From contig CALQZM010000025.1 of the NCBI GenBank assembly GCA_943349385.1, positions 1 to 11,011 on the forward strand: a stretch of DNA of 11,011 nucleotides. Reading direction: 5' to 3'. The DNA is from Candidatus Peribacteria bacterium. GTDB lineage: Bacteria; Patescibacteriota; Gracilibacteria; UBA1369; GCA-2718715. The notes under the pieces were generated by a model that saw only the letters and a program-made list of their open reading frames with translations, did no database searches and had not been told where the DNA came from. The first letter of the stretch is position 1; each line of letters begins with the position of its first letter. Shown piece after piece: positions 1-4,500 of this stretch. The position numbers and the translations under genes are program-made.

Positions 1-149
1 TAAAAGAAGATATTAAAAGTGCCGAAAAAGGTGAAGGTAGTAAAACTTACAAGAATGCTAAGCAGTTGCTAAATCATTTAAATAAACTTAAAAGTTATGA
101 GAAGAGTAATTTCTACAAAGAGATTCGAGAAAGATTATTTAAAACTTAA
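1..149 (+). CDS. RelB/DinJ-like antitoxin, 3' end only
   Basis: An open frame (codons starting at base 3) enters from the left edge and stops with TAA at 147-149. The 48 visible residues begin KEDIKSAEKGEGSKTYKNAK and continue QLLNHLNKL. This resembles the C-terminal segment of RelB/DinJ antitoxins, which wraps the toxin: a short acidic helix, a small or basic linker, then an amphipathic Leu-rich helix. The gene directly precedes a YafQ-type toxin, the usual antitoxin-toxin order, so it should encode the partner that neutralises the toxin and autoregulates the operon. The DNA-binding N-terminus lies outside the window. Oddly, the frame runs 53 bases into the toxin gene and adds about 17 residues beyond the expected end of the Leu-rich helix. 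A lost stop codon could explain this. Identity rests mainly on context and the short C-terminal match. Confidence 0.55.
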   Translation, partial: KEDIKSAEKGEGSKTYKNAKQLLNHLNKLKSYEKSNFYKEIRERLFKT

Positions 150-381
150 ATATTCTGGTAGGCGAAATATGCAGAAACTCCAAGAAGTTATGTTGTTACT
201 AGGGGACGGACACAAATTGGATCCTATTTATAAGGATCATTCATTGCAAGGGGAATGGAGTGAATTTCGAGATTGTCACATTGAAGGAGATTGGATATTA
301 ATTTATAAAATAGAACAAACTGGAAAAAACGAGGTTATTACTTTTCATGCAACAGGTAGTCATTCTAGTTTATTTAAATAG
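97..381 (+). CDS. yafQ: YafQ-family mRNA interferase toxin
   Basis: The 94-residue protein is the normal size for YafQ, a RelE-superfamily endoribonuclease that cleaves mRNA on the translating ribosome. The family signature is clear: YKDHSLQGEWSEFRDCHIEG, then DWILIYKI, and a final ATGSHSSLF. By comparison with E. coli YafQ as I remember it (His50, His63, Asp67, His87, Phe91), the matching residues are His48, His61, Asp65, His89 and Phe93, so the active site looks intact. The N-terminal helices (RFEKDYLKLKYSGRRNMQKL) align with the family from the first residue, which supports ATG 97 even though it lies inside the upstream antitoxin frame. No Shine-Dalgarno sequence precedes the start, so expression is probably coupled to translation of the antitoxin. 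Family assignment is secure; whether it is still active depends on the antitoxin, only part of which is visible. Confidence 0.9.
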   Translation: MRRVISTKRFEKDYLKLKYSGRRNMQKLQEVMLLLGDGHKLDPIYKDHSLQGEWSEFRDCHIEGDWILIYKIEQTGKNEVITFHATGSHSSLFK

Positions 382-437
382 TATTGAAATCGTGAACAAT
401 TTATTCGTCCAAAATCCCCCTCTATTACAACTTTGAT

Positions 438-510
438 ATCAAAACAACTCAAAGTGTAATCCGATTACTTCGCACGCCTCTACGGTCAAATTTGAGCCTT
501 GAGTTTTGAT
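438..510. repeat. Cluster of palindromes and an imperfect inverted repeat
   Basis: The 228 bases after the toxin hold no convincing gene. They contain an inverted repeat: ATCAAAACaaCTCAA at 438-452 pairs with TTGAGTTTTGAT at 499-510. Between the arms are two perfect palindromes, GTAATC-C-GATTAC at 456-468 and TCAAATTTGA at 486-495. The whole could fold into a branched hairpin or hold operator-like sites. There is no T-run that would make it a normal terminator. Confidence 0.5.
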
Positions 511-603
511 GACTAGTCGAGTGGTGGAATCCTTTTAGTTATAAATTATTTTTATAAACAAACTATAAACAATTCTGACTCAAGGTTGGTGTTAATCCAT
601 TGA

Positions 604-813
604 GCTTATTTGCCATATCAAAATTTACAATCCTATAAAGTTTGGGTGGTAGGGTGTATTATATTAATTGATATAATAAATCAGAAACAGGTTACCGTGC
701 AAATCAATCAAATTAGGATGATATCAAGCGTTAGATTATGTAATCGTCTATGTAAAATTCCAAAAAAAGAATTACTTAACATAAAACAGAAACTCAATAA
801 TTTATTATTTTAA
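604..813 (+). pseudogene. MazF/PemK-type toxin, degraded C-terminal remnant
   Basis: The frame is open from just after a stop at 601-603 to TAA at 811-813. Its only possible start in a good position is a TTG at 610, with no ribosome binding site. The last 45 residues read QVTVQINQIRMISSVRLCNR, then LCKIPKKELLNIKQKLNNLL. This matches the C-terminal pattern of MazF/PemK toxins: a beta strand, a QIR-type motif, a K/R-R-L segment, and a final amphipathic helix beginning near KEEL. MazF proteins are about 110-120 residues. The preceding sequence here (YKVWVVGCIILIDIIN) does not look like the SH3-like N-terminal barrel, and I could not find that half in the other frames. It is therefore probably a truncated, inactive toxin. 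It lies just downstream of the YafQ gene, which suggests a toxin-antitoxin hotspot. The call rests on about 40 residues. Confidence 0.4.
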
Positions 814-840
814 AAATATTCCCCGGGCGGTTAAGCCCGG
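811..840 (-). terminator. Possible intrinsic terminator on the minus strand
   Basis: A perfect GC-rich 6-bp stem, CCGGGC at 823-828 with GCCCGG at 835-840, closes a 6-base loop. Read on the minus strand, the stem is followed by GGAATATTTTTAAAA, a U-rich tail that starts a few bases late. On the plus strand no T-run follows. It lies 42 bases past the stop of a possible minus-strand remnant (882-982), which fits a terminator for that former gene. Confidence 0.4.
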
Positions 841-846
841 ATCAGT

Positions 847-862
847 GAGCAAATTAATGCTC
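847..862. repeat. Small perfect hairpin
   Basis: GAGCA at 847-851 pairs with TGCTC at 858-862 around the loop AATTAA. It lies directly beside the GC-rich hairpin at 823-840, so the two form a tandem stem-loop pair. The function is unknown; it may be part of the same 3' end structure. Confidence 0.35.
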
Positions 863-881
863 GAAAAGTAATTTAAAACTA

Positions 882-982
882 CTACTTCTTACCAATAAAA
901 TCAAGATTAAATCCAACTTTAGTTTCTATATTTTTATTGATGCAAACTCGTCTTCATCGCTTCTTATTATATAAACCTCCAA
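882..982 (-). pseudogene. Frameshifted minus-strand remnant of an unknown small gene
   Basis: On the minus strand, a frame beginning at TTG 982 reads LEVYIIRSDEDEFASIKI and then hits TAG. One extra A in the A-run of ATAAAAATA would shift translation into a second frame, KNIETKVGFNLDFIGKK, ending in two TAG codons at 879-884. The joined peptide of about 33 residues has a protein-like composition, and it is followed at 811-840 by a hairpin with a U-rich tail on the same strand. Together these suggest the end of a decayed gene. I recognise no family, and chance is a real alternative for such short frames. Confidence 0.2.
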
Positions 983-1326
983 GATATATTGATAAATAAA
1001 TCTCTAAAAAAACTAAATAATTAACCAAATCCGCTACCAGCCAAACAAATTTCAAAACCCACTGCTTTTGCACTAGTTTTGCACGATTTTTGCCTTGGCT
1101 ACCCAAAAGGCATAACAGCGCTTTTGTTTATTGCTACACATATTTGACACATTTTCAAGTACTACAAGTTTTGCACTTTTATCGGTGTATAACTTTAGCA
1201 AATATCCAAATCCTGTAGGCGAAAATGACAGTTTTGCCAACTTTAGACAAATTTTGACACAAATAGTCGCTACATGTCAAAAGCTGTCATCGGCAGAATC
1301 CAACTAAAATCCACTGACTACTCACC

Positions 1327-1364
1327 GACTAGACAAATATTAAATTTTGTATTGTCGCCTAGTC
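1327..1364. repeat. Imperfect inverted repeat with GACTAG/CTAGTC ends
   Basis: GACTAG at 1327-1332 pairs with CTAGTC at 1359-1364. Inside, ACAAATA-like and TATTGT-like segments extend the pairing with gaps. A related CTAGT motif follows at 1367-1371. It could be a hairpin in a long leader RNA or a protein-binding site. No U-run follows the right arm, so it is not a standard terminator. Confidence 0.4.
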
Positions 1365-1484
1365 AACTAGTGTCATCACTTAAAACCTTTTTCATAGCCA
1401 ATATTTGACACACTGGGTAATCGGTTGAGTAGGCGAATATCCCTGCTTTTTAGCTTAAAGTAAAGCGAAACGGGTTGAAGTACT

Positions 1485-1529
1485 GTGTGGATATGGCAAT
1501 ATGTATCTTGATAAAAAAAATAACCACAC
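1485..1529 (+). promoter_or_regulatory. Possible leader hairpin just before the surface-protein start
   Basis: GTGTGG at 1485-1490 is perfectly complementary to CCACAC at 1524-1529, enclosing 33 bases with a smaller GATA...TATC pairing inside. The right arm ends 7 bases before the ATG at 1537, where a ribosome would have to land. There is no Shine-Dalgarno sequence. A structure here could tune translation of the giant gene, but a 6-bp match with a long loop can occur by chance. Confidence 0.25.
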
Positions 1530-1536
1530 CTACTGA

Positions 1537-4500
1537 ATGAAGAATAATTCCATAATTACTTTTGGGTTTAAACCCTTTAAGCAAAGGCTAAAGTCCGCGC
1601 AAAATCTTAACTCAATGCAAAGGCCAAAGTCCAGTTCTAGGATTTTATCTCGAATTGGCTTAAATTTATGCTTAATTGTTATTGGAGTTTTTGTTTTTCC
1701 TGCAACCATGTTGGCAGCTACTTATACAGTAGATTCTAATGCCGATACTGTTGATTCTACAGTTGGTGATGGTAATTGCGATGTGGGCGATGGTACTTGT
1801 ACTTTGAGAGCCGCAATGCAAGAAGCTAATAGTGATGCCGATGTTGATAGAATTGAATTTAATTTAGATGGGTCAAATCAATCAAATTTAGTTTTTACAC
1901 CAAATTCTGCTTTACCATCTATTACTGCAGGGCCTCTAATAATTGACGGTGAATCACAACCAGGATTTACAGGAGATCCTATAATTGAAATTAATGGGGA
2001 AAATTATTCTGGACATGGATTTTTAAGTTTTGCTGATGATTGCGATTTTAGAGGATTAGTAATTCATAATTTAACAAGTGGTTATGGCGTGAATTTATAT
2101 GGTTCTAATAATTCTATAATAAAAAATAACTGGATTGGGATTGGGTCTGATGGACAATTAGATCAAGGTAATGATAACTATGGTATTAATATTACTCATG
2201 TAGGCGTAGTAGGCGAAAGCACTTCAGGTCAACAAATTATAAATAACGTAATTTCCGGTAATAACTATTCAGGTATCGGCATCAGTGGCTTGGACACTTC
2301 TAATATTATAATTAGTGAAAATAAAATCGGAACAGATCCAACCGGAACTATAGCCATTCCTAATGGTGGATACGGAATTCACACCTCATGGAGTGACGCA
2401 GTAACAATTGAAGACAATCTAATATCTGGTAACGGTGATAATGGTATATTTATTCAGGAACTTACAAACTCATCTATTCAAAACAACATAATAGGTTTGA
2501 CGGCAGGTGGTGCAACTGCTTTAGGTAACGGTAACAACGGTATTGGGTTTTCTCTAGGTGGTATTAATGAAAACATTAATATTTTAAATAACACAATATC
2601 TGGTAACGGAGCCAATGGAATATACACAGGGACAAATGTATCGAATTTCATTATAAGTGGAAACAAAATTGGAACAGATCCAACTGGTTTAATTGGTTTA
2701 GGTAACGGCAGCGACGGAATCATAACAGGTGCAGTCAATAGTACTATTGGGGCGGTCGATGAAAACAGCCGAAATATAATTTCTGGCAATGGAGGAAGCG
2801 GAATTAATATTAATACTGCTGATAATTTAGATATTTATAATAATTTAATTGGATTAGGTTCAGATGAAACTACCGTAATTCCTAACGGCGGCCATGGAAT
2901 AGAAATAACAAATAGTAGCAATATTACAATTGGTGGAACATCTCTATATGAACCCAACATAATTGCTGCTAACGGTGGCCATGGAATTACAACTAATGGA
3001 ACTAATCAAGATGGGTTGAAATTCTCGGGCAATTTAATTTCTGACAATGGAGGACTTAATATTGACCTTAATAATGATGGGATAGACACTAACGATGCTA
3101 ACGATCCTGACACAGGTGATAACGGAACTCAGAATTATCCAACTTTAAGCTCAGCCACTTTAGCTGGTCCCAATATTATAATAGAAGGTGAGTTTAACTC
3201 ACTACCTCTTAGTAATTATTTTTTACAATTTTATTATAGTACCTTAGATGGAAATGCCGATTTATATTTAGGTGAAACTTCAGTCGAAACAGATGCAGGT
3301 GGCTCAACAAGTTTTAATGAATCTTTCGATAGCAGTACAATTACAGACGATGGGTTTATTACAGCCCTAGCTATTGATGCTGTAAATTACAACACTTCTG
3401 AATTTTCGGAACCATTAGAGTTTGATTATCCAGTTAGTTATTGCGTAAGTTCAACTCGTGAAGAACCAACAGTTGATTGCGAAGGCGATATCTACTACGA
3501 AACTTTACAAGAAGCTTTTGATACCAGTGAAGAAGGAGACACAATTTATGTCGATGCCGGAACATGGGAATACGACGGCTCTCAACAAATTGATTATATA
3601 GCTGGGGGTCGAAATATAGTTGGATACTCTGATGTTTTAAGAGCCGATGTAATTATTAATGGGGATTTAGCTTTTACAGATGATCCACTATTGAGTGACT
3701 CAATAGTCAGCTTATCAAATTTAACTTTAGACGGGGTCGTGAATCTAGATGCCGACAATGAAGATTATTTATACGATGTTTTCTTTGATAATTTTGAAAC
3801 TATTGGTACTAATCCTCAGTGTGTGAATAACGCATATGCAAGAACAGTAACTGTTCAAGATTCTGATTTAACTTGTACTTTTACCAGCATAATGGGATAT
3901 ACAACGGATTTAACTTTAGATAATACCACAATGAATATTGATGACATTAATCCAGTTGCCAATATTTCTGCTAGAAACCTTAATATTACCAACTCTACGT
4001 TTGAGGATGATATGTATTTTTACACTTACATTGCTAACGCACCTGAAACTTTTATAATCGACGGTAACACTTTTAACGGCGATGTAACTTTTACTGGTGA
4101 AACTAATTTAAATCAGACTCAAGAAGTTCAAGATTTTACTTTTACCAATAATACTATTAATTCAGCCACAGTTTCTCTGTTTGAACCACTGAATGGAGAT
4201 AACGGGCCGATTCTTTTTACGGTAGGGAATTTTACTTTTAGTAATAATGAAATAGTAGGGCAAGATTTAAGTGATCCATCTAATTCTCGTCCAATTTTTG
4301 ATACCCTAGTTGAGTTTAAAGGCAACTACATGCCAGGGTTTCAGTTTATACTAAGCAAAGAGAACAATTTAGAATTTTCTACAGTATTAATTGAAGATAA
4401 TACACTTGCAGGAATAGAAGATCTTTCAAATACTATTGAACTTACAATTAGAAATAATGACTTCTATGTCTTAAATTCTGGTGGATCTAGAATTATATTA

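Larger units (their letters stand above)
983..1536. other. Gene-free region with repeated short motifs, upstream of the surface-protein gene
   Basis: All six frames are interrupted and I see no tRNA or rRNA. Three short motifs recur. TTTTGCAC occurs at 1066-1073, 1077-1084 and 1169-1176. TTTGACACA occurs at 1143-1151, 1253-1261 and 1404-1412. GTAGGCGAA occurs at 1215-1223 and 1429-1437, with an inverted TCGCCTA at 1354-1360. The TTGACA cores match a -35 box but none has a good -10 box 16-18 bases away, so I do not call them promoters. The region is probably the regulatory or untranslated region of the giant downstream gene, or the remains of former genes. Confidence 0.5.

Noticed and set aside
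438..510. Integron attC site after the toxin gene
   Set aside because: The region is palindromic and follows a toxin-antitoxin pair, but I cannot find the RYYYAAC and GTTRRRY core sites in the right positions.
1021..1084. Possible tRNA, because the minus strand reads VGFEICLAGSGFG and the plus strand has a CCGCTACCAGCCA-like end
   Set aside because: No clover-leaf can be built. The flanking sequence is too AT-rich for an acceptor or D stem and there is no anticodon arm. I treat the likeness to tRNA-derived peptides as chance.
1143..1412. Three TTGACA sequences as -35 boxes for the surface gene
   Set aside because: None is followed by a TATAAT-like box at 16-18 bases. The best -10-like sequences are at the wrong distance, so I list the motif only as a repeat.
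2478..2789. Open minus-strand frame inside the surface-protein gene
   Set aside because: It lies opposite the beta-helix repeats and is hydrophobic and low-complexity, as expected from antisense of GGT/AAT/ATT-rich codons. It has no start signal and no recognisable domain.
4128..4325. Short minus-strand open frame inside the surface-protein gene
   Set aside because: It is only 65 codons with no motif, and it lies fully within a secure coding region on the other strand.
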